A stretch of DNA of 64,000 bases, from assembly GCA_964017195.1 (NCBI GenBank), contig OZ024895.1, forward strand, positions 18,379,034 to 18,443,033. The letters are read 5' to 3'. The notes below the pieces were generated by a model. It had not been told where the DNA came from, made no database searches, and was given only the letters and a program-made list of their open reading frames with translations. The position numbers and the translations under genes were made by a program. Shown here one piece after another: positions 12,515 to 23,356 of the stretch (positions within the stretch are counted from its first letter, which is position 1; each line of letters begins with the position of its first letter). This DNA comes from Siderastrea radians (lineage: Eukaryota > Cnidaria > Anthozoa > Scleractinia > Rhizangiidae).

Positions 12515-12839
12515 CTTGTGTGTACATGTCATAATTTAAAATAGTGACTTGACGAAAAAATTTATATTGTTGCAAGACATGATCGTGTATTCAGCCGTAA
12601 CACTGCTAGCGATGAAATAAATACTTGAATGTCACTGAAATGTATAATAATGTGTCTATTTTTTTCTTTACGCCACATATGCTGAAATAGTGTAGTTTTG
12701 TGGATCAATATAATGTATACAATTGTTACAACAGATTTACGCAACAAAGAAAAGGAATGACAAACGGGTATCTTTTTATCTATCTTTATATCTTCAGCAA
12801 ACATGGGGTAAAATCGGACTTAACGATTCCTTTCTTCTA

Positions 12840-13830
12840 TTAGACAAATGTACTGTTCATATATATATTGGTGCGAAGAAAATGGATTTTTTGTGGGCAA
12901 TTACACGTTATTGCACAATGTTTACTGCACATAAAAAGTTTGAGAAAGATGGTTCTATGCGTCGTATTTGCGGCGATAAACAAAGGCAGAGTAAAAACCG
13001 TCATTACCGTCTATGCTTTGGTTGCAAATAAAGTGTCAAAGTGAATTATGCTTTAGCGCAAAAATGACCAAAGTCGAACAAATGTACTATTTACTTCATA
13101 TTTGCAATCCAAGAAAATACAGTTTTGAGGGGCAAATACACGTTATTGCACAATGTTTACTACAGGTGAAAAGTTTGACAAAGATGGTTCTGTGCACGCA
13201 TTTGCGAGGATAAACAAAGGTAGAGCAAAAACTGTCATTACCGTCTTTGCTTTGGTTGCAAATAAAGTGTGAAAGTGAATTATGCTTTAGCGCAAAAATG
13301 ACCAAAGTCGAACAAATGTACTATTTACTTCATATTTGCAACCCAAGAAAATACAGTTTTGAGGGGCAAATACACGTTATTGCACAATGTTTACTACAGG
13401 TGAAAAGTTTGACAAAGATGGTTCTGTGCACACATTTGCGAGGATAAGCAAAGGTAGAGCAAAAACCGTCATTACAGTCTTTGCTTTGGTTGCAATTAAA
13501 GTGCAAATATGAAATATGCTTTAGGAGTAAAACGATCAAAGTCGAGCAAATTTACTATTTACTTCGTATTTGAAACGAATTTGCTACTCGTGCAAATCCG
13601 TTTTTGTGAGGGCAAATATTCAGCTTTGCAGCATCTTTAGTACGCGTGGAAATGTGTGACAAATCTGTTTTTGAACATCACATTTGCCAAGTGCAGCAAA
13701 TAAAAAGCAAATGCGGCCATTACCGTCTTTGCTTGATGTGTGAATATGGTGTAAATACAAAATTTTATTTGAAACAAATATGACCAAAGTAACGCAAATC
13801 CGGTCTTTACTTCATATTTGCTGCTGTTTT
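12840..13830. repeat. 234-bp tandem array at left edge of the Polinton
   Basis: Units start ttgcaaataaagtg at about 13021 and 13255, with a diverged third at 13490. Degenerate units extend upstream to about 12840 and downstream to about 13830. Adjacent copies 13021 and 13255 are nearly identical. The motifs TTTGC and GCAAAT recur throughout. The array abuts the polymerase gene, so it could belong to the element's original left end, but no inverted counterpart exists near 28.5 kb. Confidence 0.88.
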
Positions 13831-16800
13831 GTCACCCATGTAAATCTATTTTTTCGTCCAGTGCAGATTGGCTGCGTAACCTTGCGCATAGCCGTTCTAT
13901 GCTGGCTTTAGACACTTACAAGGACAACTTATGTTTATGGCGATGTATTGCGGTACACCGAGGAGCAAGACCAGATCGGAGTACAACGGCAGCACGGGAG
14001 CTTGCAAAGAGTTTTTTCAATCTCATAGCTACCCCACAAGATTGCCGAAAAACATCTTTAGATGAACTTGATGAGGTTGAAAAACATCTTAATAAAAAAC
14101 GAATTTTCAAAGATTGGTTGGGTATCCGTGTCTATGAGCCTGAACGTATGGAGGATGGTGAAGTGGTATGGCATCTAAGAAGGAAACCACCAGCCAAGTT
14201 AACAAGTATTTTGACAATTGGAGTTTACGAAGGGCATGTTTTCTTTATAAAAGATATTTCGAAGCTTGCAAAAATTATGCATGTGTTCATTGCCGTTCAA
14301 GATTCACTCAAGCTTGCCACCTTCAACGACATACCCAAACATGTTTACAAGGAAAAACGGTGATTGAATGTCCGGCCGAAAAAGTTGAATTACCACAAAC
14401 AGTTTTTGAGAAGGCTTTTTGTCCAAAACATTCATCTTCTCCGGAATCTCTTCGTTGGCTTGAAAAGGAAGCAGCACTTCGTAAAATTCACATTCACCAC
14501 GCTGCTTGTGGACATGGAGGTGAAAGATGGGTTGAGCGTGCGCCTGTAGACGGTTACAACCATGAAACGAAGACTGTTTTTCAATATCACGGATGTCACT
14601 GGCATGGATGGCGAAAATGTTTCCCTTATGATTGAAATAGAATTATTACTCATCATGATCAAACACGAGAAGATAGATTCAAAGCAACTGTAGAACGTAC
14701 ACAAACTCTTCGAGCTGCTGGCTACCATGTAATCGAGGTATGGTCTTGTGAAGTAGGAGAAATAAAGATTGAGTTGCTACAGACTCAAATACAAAGTTAT
14801 CCACACGCGATATTGTATGACTTTGAAGCATACGGAGATAAAAATCAGAGAAAGAAACCTACAGGCATGTTAACTATCGAAAACACACACGTTCCAATTT
14901 CTGTTAGCATAGGTGACACTTTAGAAAGAGAACCTACCCACATCTGTGAAAAAGATCCTGCGGATTTGGTTCATAAGTTTATGGAAGAATTAAAGAGGCG
15001 TGGGAAAAACATTCGGGACCAAGTAAGAGCAGCGTTCATACCTGACGATAGGAATATGCTTACAAAAGCACAGCGCCTCAAAATAGAAGAATGGTGTGAT
15101 CAAGTGCCAGTTCTTGGTTTTAACTCTGGAAGATATGATTTGAATCTTATCAGAGAACATTTCGCGGAACGTGTATCTGATACAACTGGTAAAGTAAGAG
15201 TTGCAAAAAATGGAAACAAAATTATATTCATTTTGACTAAAAACTTTCGCTTTCTCGACATCATGAACTACTTAGGTCCGGGTACAAGTTATGAGAAATG
15301 GGTGAAAGCCTACGAATGTGAAACTGTAAACTCGTGGTTTCCGTATGAATGGTTTGACACTCCTGAAAAACTTGATTTTCGCGGACTTCCGAAATATGAG
15401 GATTGGTATTCGAAGCTGAAGGGCGGCTATGTTCTCACGCGGGATGAATGGGATGGGTGCCAGCATCTGTTCAAAGAAAAGGGTATGTGTACTTTTGCAG
15501 ACTGGCTGCGTTACTACAATAATCTCGATGTAGCTCCTGGCCTCGAGGCTGTGGAAAGGATGCGTGCTTTCTACACTGATAAGGGAATCGATATTTTGAA
15601 AGACGCTGTTAGTATCCCAGGTGTTAGTTTACATTACGTGCTCCACGGATGTGTTGAGAGGGGCGCAGATCTTTACAGCCCGTGCAAAGAAGCGTATGAG
15701 ATGCTGAAAGAAGCTGTTGTCGGTGGCCCCAGTCTTGTTTTCACAAGATACCATGAAGTTGGAGTCACGAAGATAAGGTCTCATCGAATAGTGGAACCCC
15801 GTCTTTGCAAAAATATGGTGGGTTACGACGCTAATGCTTTGTATTTGTCAACCATGTTTAGAGACATGCCTTGTGGAAACGGAAGGGTCGTGCATTACAA
15901 TAACGAAGCCGCCGCTCCCATACTAACACAAAAGCTCAAAGAAGAAAAATGGTTCTGATTTGCAGAAGTTGATATAGAGATCCCAAAAAACCTGTGTCCA
16001 AAATTTGAGGAGTTGTGCCCGTTCTTCTACAACAAAGAGGTACCTGTTGAAGCTGTGCCACAGCATATGCTTGATTATCTGAAGCGCACGAAGCGGAACC
16101 GCGGAGACGGAAAGAAGTTAGTGGGAGCATTGTCTGCAAAAAAGATATTATTATACGCACCTCTTCATAGATGGTATCTTGAGCATGGAGCAGTGATCAC
16201 AAATGTTTATCGGTCGATTGACTACCAACCAACAAAAATATTCACTTGGTTCGTGGAGCAAGTTACTGAAGCTCGTAGAACTGGAGACGTGGAAAAAAGC
16301 AAGGCGCTACTGGCTGAAGTGTTCAAGCTGTTAGGAAATAGCGGGTACGGGAAGCTCATCGAAGCCTTGGAGCGGCAAACAAACATTATTTACACCAAAT
16401 ACGAGAAGGTAGTCGACAGAGCCTTGCGAAGCGCATATTTTAGTGATCTTGACGATATTGGGCAGGCGTATGAGCTGGAAAGCCGAAAGCCTCGGATCAC
16501 AATCAGAAGACCATTTCAGGTAGGAATAGCTGTATATCAACTGGCTAAGCTTCGAATGCTTGAATTCTATTATGACTTTCTTGACAGGTATTTTGACAGA
16601 AGAGATTTCGAATTGATTCAGATGGACACAGACAGCAATTACATGGCAATCAGCGCAGAAAAGTTGGAAGACATCGTCAAACCAGAGCTGCAAACAGAAT
16701 TTGAGGCAAAAACCAATAGTGGTTAGCTTGTGATAAGTGGAGCAGTTGGACCCCTGGGCTCTTTAAACTTGAGTGTGAAGGCAGCAGAATGATTGCACCC

Positions 16801-17073
16801 TGCTCAAAATGTTATTTCATCGACGAATCTGAGGGTGAAAAAAAGAAGTTCAGCACAAAAGGGGTGTCGAAGAAGCAAAACGAGATATCCTGGCAGCGTT
16901 TCAAGAAAGCTTTGGAAGGCAGCAAGGAAATAGCAACTAATAGAGGTTTAAGGATGCGGGACGGGCAGATGGTCACTTACGAACAGCAGAAGCTGGGGCT
17001 GAGCGCTTACTACTACAAACGCTGGGTATTGGAAGACGGTATTCACACAGAACCGATCGAGTTTCATTGTTAG
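13818..17073 (+). pseudogene. polB: Polinton protein-primed DNA polymerase B (broken)
   Basis: Replicative polymerase of the element, expected to copy linear DNA from a terminal-protein primer. Visible in order: an N-terminal module (DNLCLWRCIAVHRG); a C2H2-like finger (YACVHC...HLQRHTQTC, about 14275-14340); a nuclease-like stretch (HGCHWHG to VIEVWSCE); exonuclease motifs YDFEAYG, GFNSGRYDL and YYNNLDV; then polymerase motifs A (GYDANALYLS), B (KLLGNSGYG) and C (MDTDSNYM). The first in-frame ATG is at 13899. Breaks seen: a frameshift near 14270 in an A-run, TGA at 14633, TGA at 15956, and a frameshift near 16715. The total span fits the roughly 1,070-1,200 residues usual for the family. The stop at 17071 overlaps the convergent integrase stop. 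The family call is secure; the gene is not functional as read. Confidence 0.95.
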
Positions 17074-18144
17074 ATTGTTGGTGGTAGCTGTGTATCTGGA
17101 GGGACAACCAAAAGCTCTTCGCGGACAAACCCGCGTTTTGGTCCGTCAAACAAATAATAGAGAACCGGTGCATTTGGTTTTATCATAATCTTTTCAATCT
17201 CGTAAACTTTCAGAGACCAGATTAGGTCGGTAGCTCTTCGCCGGCCACCTTCAAGTTCACCAGGTTGATAGAGATAGCGAACACTTAAACCGGAGGGGAG
17301 CTTCTTTTCGTTTACACCAACGGGTCTCAAATAAGGTGTCGAGGGTTTGGATGGAACAGTTTTCTCTTTGATGGTCTCAACAGGTTTCTGACTGGTCAGT
17401 CGAGTGACTTTCTTTATTCAAAGCTGAAATAACAGCGGGCACTCAGGCCACCCATTCAGTCGATCTTTTGTCGTCTGGGAGGCGCATTTCAACCCCATAT
17501 TGGTGTCCAAACAGTCGTTCAGCCAGGGTGCGGTTGAATCTTTCAACGATAGCTTGATCACGGTGAATATCCACACGGCCGCGTCTAACCTCGACATTAT
17601 GTTTCGAAAGCAGTTGTTTAACAGCGCCCATAAACTCACGACCAGGATCGACTTGAAGCAGTTTCGACCACTTCAAAGGACCTCGATTATAATTCCGTTC
17701 CAGAGCAGCTGCGACTTCTTTGGCCTCTTTTGTGGTCAACGGTTCGGCCTCTTTGTATCGAGAGGCCACATCTACCACTGTGAGGGCATATTTAAAAGTT
17801 TTACGGGAGCGTGGTGGGCGATCGTGTGGGAGATACAGAAGATCAGCTTGGTGAACTTTGTTTGGAACAGGAACATCAAATTTCGGTCTTGGAATGTACC
17901 GTGGGGCTGGTAAATAAACCTGCCAAAGAGCTTGCTTCATCAACCAGCTTTGAGCCACATCTTCTGAGACTTTCGCTGCCTGGGCTAATTTCTTAATTGC
18001 TGCAAACCCTTTCCAATACCCTTGCGGGCTGTAATAAATTTTTGTCAACCTATTGAAAATGCGCGCCCATTGTATACCATACCACCATTTGGTTGTTTGC
18101 AAGGTGTGAAAATTTCGTCGAAAATAATTCAAGAAACATTGCAA
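17070..18144 (-). pseudogene. Polinton retroviral-type (DDE) integrase (broken)
   Basis: The enzyme would insert the element's DNA into the host chromosome. An N-terminal helical zone (IYYSPQGYWKG, KVSEDVAQSWL) leads to the rve core. Its catalytic acidic residues sit in HQADLLYLP, QVDPGREFMG and AIVERFNRTLAE, giving the D,D,E pattern. The C-terminal basic domain (LPSGLSVRYLYQPGELEGG, 17070-17330) lies in another frame. Breaks: an in-frame TGA at 17443-17445 and a frameshift near 17405. No in-frame ATG precedes the core motifs, so the true start is uncertain; the upstream edge overlaps the divergent zinc-ribbon gene. It converges on polB with the stops sharing bases. Confidence 0.93.
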
Positions 18145-18627
18145 AAAAGAAATGAATTACACTTATACCTGTTATCAAATAGGATTAATCATTGTCCTTC
18201 ATGCAAAGAGCAACTAGTTTATGTGGTGAATGAGTTCTGTCGTGAATATCCAAAATGTGGTAGAGTGTTTGAATGTGATGATGATGAACAGCTCCAAGAA
18301 GAAAATCGGGGAAGAAGTTCCACTGCGACTCCTACGACTAATTTTCATTTAAAAAATGTTTTTCGGAAATGGAACATTGACAAAATATTTTCTTCCAGCG
18401 AGGTAGATTTTCTTGGTAACGTTATTGCTATTGCTCAATTTCAGGAGATGTCCAGCAAGTCAGTGAACTACCCCTGTTTTCTGCACAATTATTTTGAAAT
18501 GGTACCTTCTGAATGCTGGCCCAACTAAAAAGAAATTATGGAATCTATTTCTCATCACCTTCCTAAAACCTTTGCAAGCAGGCTGCGCGCAAAACAGGAG
18601 TTTGAAAAGTGGTGGTCAAACAATTAA
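18142..18627 (+). pseudogene. Zinc-ribbon protein of the Polinton (interrupted)
   Basis: An open frame with a CPSC motif, then after a 14-residue gap C-x4-C in CREYPKCG. The second pair looks like a CxxC in which one cysteine has become tyrosine, suggesting a decayed TFIIB/VLTF3-style zinc ribbon. Downstream are FHLKNVFRKWNIDKIF and NYPCFLHNYFEM. The frame stops at TAA 18526 but resumes in phase with KTFASRLRAKQEFEKWWSNN, ending at TAA 18625. That terminal stop overlaps the convergent capsid-protein stop, which supports reading through as one original gene. No in-frame ATG was found, so the 5' end is missing or shifted. A late transcription factor role is only a suggestion. Confidence 0.6.
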
Positions 18628-19567
18628 GGTTCTTCATACACATTTTCATATTTGCCAGTTTTTGGATTTTTTACCAAACGCATGACAGTACCTTTTTTTG
18701 GATGCGTCCAAAATTTTTTGCTTGTAACACCAGTTGGTCCTGTGAAAGCATTTTTCGCAATATCACCTTTCCAATACCGATCGAATACAGGTTTTGTGGA
18801 AGGAATCATTTTTTTGTCAAAGTTTCGGCAAATTTCACTACTTCCAACGGTTTATCCAAAACACCAGTCCCTTTTTGTTGTTTCAAACCCAACCCTAACT
18901 TTTGTTTAGCATTGATCGTATTTCTTGCAGCCGCATGACCCCACTGCCTTTGTTTGTAAGGAACTGCGTCAAGAGCCTTCACCATTTTTTTATCCGCTTT
19001 GTGTTTGCATTTTTTGAGATTTTCACCGTATTTTTTTTCACGGTTGGAACAAACATCATAATCAACATCATGTTGCATAGCAATCGCATCTGTTGCACCT
19101 GTTGGTGGTTGATATATTTCCAGAATTTCACCCGTTTCTGGATCGTAGTTCACCTGCTTTTCAAGAGGGTTGTATGGCCCTGTGTAATTATGCCCTGGTA
19201 ATGTCCAACCCTTTTTTGGTTTCGGAAATTTTCCAATTGCTGCATGTATATTAAACCCAGCTCCATCCAAATCAGGTCTGTCAGTTTTGTAACGTTGGTT
19301 TGGTCGAACTTTAGTTGAAAGTTGATCTAACATTTCACTTCCAACTTTTTAAATGACTGGGCGGGCTTTGTCAAGAGTGTAATTTATTGCTTTTTTTTGT
19401 AGTTTTGGGTCTCTCATTGCTTCAGAAGCGTAATCTCTTCCAGCTTCAACACTTTTTTGCAAGATATGGGATTCCTTTTGTAATAGCAAGATCACCAACT
19501 GCCATAGCAACGTCGCCGAATATTCCACTGCCCTCCGCGTGGGAGGGCTCACCTAGTTTCCCGGCAT
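18624..19567 (-). pseudogene. Phospholipase A2-like minor capsid protein (broken)
   Basis: The central segment contains LPGHNYTGPYNPLEKQV followed by AIAMQHDVDYDVC. This matches the calcium-loop and His-Asp layout of the PLA2 domain found in parvovirus VP1 and in some adintoviruses, where it is thought to help membrane penetration. The N-terminal part has glycine-rich and hydrophobic stretches. Breaks: a shift near 19559 just after the ATG at 19567, another near 19455, TAA at 19349, and a break at 18806-18815. At that last break an A7 run either caused a shift or makes an ATGA stop/start overlap. The final 61 codons (DRYWKGDIAKNAF...) are basic. The stop shares bases with the convergent zinc-ribbon stop at 18625. 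Confidence 0.82.
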
Positions 19568-19714
19568 AAAACGTGTTTTTGTTATTCTGCAACTAGCGCA
19601 TTTTACCTTTAAGAGTTTTCGATTGTTCTTTGTGATTACAACTTTTTCACTTCCCTGCACATTGGGTGTGTGCCGCTTTTCTTTCACACAGTACACTTCC
19701 ATTGCATATATATT

Positions 19715-20160
19715 TTATGAAAAATAATTTTTCACTGTTTCCTCGTTTTCAAGTAAATCGTTGGAGAACATTTTCAAAATATCGGCAAAACTTGTTCCTC
19801 TATTTCTTTCATTCAAAAAGAGAAGGCAGTAATAACCATATCTCACACTTTTTTCCCATTGAATTTAGTTATCATTTCTGAAAAAATGTGTCATCCCGTG
19901 CATTGACATTTCTTGTTCCCATTCCAAAGGTAGTGGAAAACCAAATGAATCGAAATACTTGTAAGTACCTTTATCTTTGGCAGGCCAACAACATACCCAA
20001 TAAGTTCCCAAACTTCTAAAATCATCTAAATTTAAAATGCATGGGGAATGAAAAAAGGATTTTACTTCGTTTCTGCTGAAAATACCTTTAATCGGAATTC
20101 GTAAAAAGTTGCACCATTTTCTGAGGTCAATGTTGGATAGAGGTTTATCTTCAAATTTCA
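19715..20160 (-). pseudogene. Adenain-like cysteine protease (broken, active site altered)
   Basis: Reading the minus strand gives CILNLDDFRSLGTYWVCCW, then YFDSFGFPLPLEWE and later SVRYGYYCLLFLNE. This is the order expected of the adenovirus-type maturation protease used by Polintons to process capsid precursors. In the family the first block normally carries the catalytic histidine (GTHW) and the last the catalytic cysteine (CGYYC). Both positions read tyrosine here. An in-frame TAA lies at 19865-19867 and the gene ends at TAA 19715. The 5' boundary abuts the hydrophobic core gene inside an A-rich run, so the start is unclear. No intact frame covers the whole gene. Confidence 0.75.
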
Positions 20161-20657
20161 GTTTTTTTTTTCAAATAATAATCATCCCAAGTTCCAAAAA
20201 AAGGTGGAGGGCGAATTTGCATTCCTTTACCTATAGGAAGTGGTGGCAAAGGTGGTGCTCGTCGTGGTGGTTGAGTTTGTAAACCTTTTCCTATTATTTT
20301 TCGAACTAAATCAATGGCTAAAGGTACTCCGATAGACGCCAACATACCAAGGAAGTCGCCGTATTGTGCTGAACCTCCCTGTACAAAACCTTGACCAACA
20401 AGATATTGTTCTGCCACCTTTTTCTGAGTAGGAGTCATTTTCTGGACAAGTTTATAAAGCTCAATTTCCTTCGGCCCAAAACCTTTTCCGAATATCTTTT
20501 TCAACACCTTTTCAGCGCCGAAACGCAAACCTGCACTTGCTAATGCTCCAAGGGCTGGTTTTATCAAAGGTCGTGCCAAACCTAGCATAGCAGAAAACAA
20601 ACTTCCACCACGCTGCGCAGTATTTTGAATCTGGGTCTGGCTTAGTTTTATTTCCAT
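20151..20657 (-). CDS. Hydrophobic, glycine-rich virion core/minor capsid protein
   Basis: A 168-residue open frame. The N-terminus carries LSQTQIQNTAQRGGS, followed by glycine/alanine/leucine-rich hydrophobic helices (LARPLIKPALGALASAGL, then LGMLASIGVPLAIDLV) and a proline-rich tail. The composition resembles the pX/pVI-like membrane-active core proteins of adenoviruses and Polintons. The frame continues upstream of the ATG at 20657 with a related phrase (LRVKPDQIGRGDEILLT), so the original protein probably began near 20,815 and the first exon-like part is cut off by a break in an A-rich stretch. It sits between the major capsid gene and the protease in the same minus-strand run. Confidence 0.75.
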   Translation of the reverse strand: MEIKLSQTQIQNTAQRGGSLFSAMLGLARPLIKPALGALASAGLRFGAEKVLKKIFGKGFGPKEIELYKLVQKMTPTQKKVAEQYLVGQGFVQGGSAQYGDFLGMLASIGVPLAIDLVRKIIGKGLQTQPPRRAPPLPPLPIGKGMQIRPPPFFGTWDDYYLKKKTEI

Positions 20658-20881
20658 TCCTTTGCCTGCCGCTGAGGTTTTCTTCAGTCGCGAGATTTGA
20701 GAAACAGTGAGAAGTATTTCGTCACCGCGTCCAATTTGATCTGGTTTAACTCTCAGAGTAACAGCTGTCTTCGAAACATAAGCTTTTTGAAGTTTCTTTT
20801 TCTATCCATCAGTCAGTGCAGTTTTATATGGATGACAAGTTGTGCTCATCGTGTGTATATTTTATTCAAATTTTTTTTTGT

Positions 20882-22145
20882 CTAGACGACGACAAGCTCA
20901 TTGCCAATTTGCTTCAGCACAAATTCTTGTTCATTCAAAACCGCGGCGAAGATCATATAATCTTGAGCGTTAGCGGCTTCGTTAAGTCTGTAATGAAATT
21001 CGAGCTTTTTGGGATCGTCTGTCAAACCTTCTTTGGTATTTCGCAGATCGAAGTAGATAACTGGGTATAACAACTCAAAATAGGAAAGCGGGAGCTGAAC
21101 GCCGGTGTTGTAGTCGTTCTTTCTGTATCTGAAATTGATCAAATCATTCAAAATTCTTATTTTAAAATCATAGTCATATTCAAGCTCAGGATAAAAATCT
21201 GTGCCGTACTGAAGGCGGCAAGTGTCCAATCTTGCTGTGTTATCACCATCGACATCAAATGTGTCAAAGAAGTAAGGGTTGTATTCATAAGAATTTTGTT
21301 TCCGAGTTTGTTGATTGAATACAAAAACATGCTTGGGGTTTTTTACCCCAGGTGTAATCAACCACCTACCATTCGCATCCCTTCGGGCGCTGCTCTGTGT
21401 CAAATTTTCTTGCAGGTATTTCCATTTGGTTGGCTTCAAGAAATTTTCATTGACCAGGGTTTGTCCTTTGCCAGTGAAATGTAATTGTGGAAACCACAAC
21501 TCAAATTTACGGACAACAATTCTTCGAGCTGTTCCATCGTTTTGCCAAATCATTTCTTCATCGTCGTGCAGAGTAATTTCAAACTCAAAATGTATCGGTG
21601 GCATCAACCTGTCGGAAAGACTTTCGAAGAAGGCTTATCTGTTCAAAGGGATAATGGTATGACCTTTTTCGCCTTGGTGTGATAGAAGCGCCCTTGACCG
21701 AATTCAAAGGTTCTTCACATTGGCTGCTGCAGTCACAGTGTTGTTTTCATTGTCAAGATACCAAAAATAGTTTTTTGCCACGGTTCTCGAAAAATCGTCT
21801 GAAAATTCAAGCAGGTTTTTGATGAAAATAACCTTATGGATATTGTCCGCCTCGTATAGTTTTTCCAGATGATTTGACGGTCAAATTTTTGATCAATGAG
21901 AAAGAACCGTTGATCGGAGCCGATTGAGTATCTTCACCAATATCGGCTCCGTTTGCTTTAGCTTCAAAGTCGAAATCGACGCGGAAATAAGCGTTGTACC
22001 AACCATAAAAATTGTCCCGGTCTTTCGAGTTAAATTTGTAGCCCGACTTGTTTTGAGTTTGGTTATTCCCAGGGAAGGTGAGCGCAGTGTCCAAATCAAC
22101 TCGAATGTATGTAGTCTTCTCGAGGTATGGTGGAGTTCTGAACAT
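20882..22145 (-). pseudogene. Double-jelly-roll major capsid protein (broken)
   Basis: Main shell protein of the Polinton virion. The N-terminal part (ATG at 22145, FRTPPYLEKTTYIRVDL, beta-rich, ending SFSLIKNLTVKSSGKT) and the larger C-terminal part (PPIHFEFEITL, FDTFDVDGDNTARLDTCR, HYRLNEAANAQDY) are both strongly beta-sheet in character. They match the cnidarian Polinton capsid type. Breaks: a frameshift near 21855, TGA at 21704-21706 and TAA at 21635-21637. Total coding span is about 1,260 bases, or 420 residues, a normal length for the family. It lies after the basic core-like gene, whose tail overlaps the capsid start by about 50 bases. Confidence 0.9.
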
Positions 22146-22566
22146 CTTCACAAGAGTTTATATTAAGAGAGAAAAATTTCTTTGATAAAATTTCGTTTGC
22201 CAAAATTTGATTCAATTTCACAAGTGCGTCATCTGATTTTTTAGGCATTTGGTTTTGCAAAATATTTGTAAGTTTCTTTTTTGCATCCTGCGATACCTTT
22301 TTTTGTTTTCGTAGCTTTTGCATTTGTTTTCCTATTTGTTTCGACCCTTTTTCAACAGCAAGTTCACCAATTTTCTGACCCGCATTTTCAGCGATTGTTT
22401 TTGTGGTTTTTTCTGCTGTTTTCTTTGCAACGTTCTTTGCAGTGTCTTTGAATACTTTACCGATGGTCGTGAGGGTGTCACGGATCACACCCGACCCTTT
22501 GTGTTTATATCGATAACTTCCAGCGTTTTCGTCAAAGAATCTTGCCCACTCGCTCGGATGATTCAT
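22096..22566 (-). CDS. Basic lysine/alanine-rich core-like protein
   Basis: A 156-residue open frame starting at an ATG that overlaps the preceding gene's stop as ATGA. The N-terminus (MNHPSEWARFFDENAGSY) precedes a long, lysine-, alanine- and threonine-rich amphipathic helix (DTAKNVAKKTAEKTTKTIAE). Such highly basic helical proteins in Polintons and adenoviruses usually bind genome DNA or bridge it to the shell. The last 20 or so codons run into the major capsid gene in another frame, so the C-terminus as read may be an artefact of a small indel. Function is inferred from composition and position only. Confidence 0.65.
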   Translation of the reverse strand: MNHPSEWARFFDENAGSYRYKHKGSGVIRDTLTTIGKVFKDTAKNVAKKTAEKTTKTIAENAGQKIGELAVEKGSKQIGKQMQKLRKQKKVSQDAKKKLTNILQNQMPKKSDDALVKLNQILANEILSKKFFSLNINSCEDVQNSTIPREDYIHSS

Positions 22567-23349
22567 AACTGTATATTTATACCAACAAAATCCTTACTTT
22601 CAATCATTAAGCTAATTGCAATGTCTGTCCCGTTGAGATCCAGGATATTGTTTCTTCCGTCTGTCACCCAAACCCTTATTTCATTAATATGGTTTTTATT
22701 CACAGGTTGCCACTCAAGCCGACGCGGCTCTTTTTGAAATGGATAGCTAACATGAAGATCTGATGTTGAGAAACTGTATAACACATCGCTTGGAACATTG
22801 TTTGTTCGGCGTGTGATAAGATCGCAGTGCAAATACACCCAATCAACAGCTCATGTGATATCAGGAACTTTTCTTCCGACAACATCTCCACTCAAGATAC
22901 TTTTACCATAACCAAGCAATTCAGAGAAATTTCCTTGCGACAAGTCAAGCTGATAATCGTTATCTATCAAAGTCACAACCCTATAAATTGACATATCGAA
23001 ATGTATATTAAAAATGAAATCATTGTCTTTGTCTTTCGGGTCTACTTTACCGGTGTGTTGCTGAATAAAAGTGTTGATTTTTTTGTAATCATACATTCCG
23101 TTTGGAAAAGTTAAGGTCTTCCACGCTTCAGTTTTTTTTTCTCCAGCGAATTTTGTTGTTATTATAACGAGAATCGATATTATTCCATGAGTAACTCATT
23201 GTGATAAGTCTGTTTAGCGCGGATTTAAAGTTTCCTGAACCCAAGTCGATAGGGGGATAAAAATTCACTGTAAAATCGTGTGAAACATTCCGTTCTCCAC
23301 CTCTTTCTAGTTTTGCAAGGCTCGAGTCAAGAAGTATATCAAAGCTCAT
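22563..23349 (-). pseudogene. Penton-like single-jelly-roll capsid protein (broken)
   Basis: It starts at ATG 23349 with MSFDILLDSSLAKLERGG and contains VSHDFTVNFYPPIDLGSGNF, FIFNIHFDMSIYRVV and, in the last third, PRRLEWQPVNKNHINEIRVW. These are beta-rich segments matching the Polinton penton/minor capsid protein that caps the vertices. Two lesions: a frameshift in an A9 run near 23128-23140 and an in-frame TGA at 22851 (the surrounding context suggests CGA to TGA). The end overlaps the next gene's start by ATGA. About 262 codons in all, typical of the family. Confidence 0.85.
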
Positions 23350-23356
23350 TATTGTT

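Noticed and set aside
13013..13539. Repeated short open frames with cysteines on both strands
   Set aside because: They are identical from unit to unit because of the 234-bp tandem array; no start or splice signal and no homology.
17500..17996. Plus-strand open frames of 137 and 61 codons
   Set aside because: They are antisense shadows of the integrase core, which has clear catalytic motifs.
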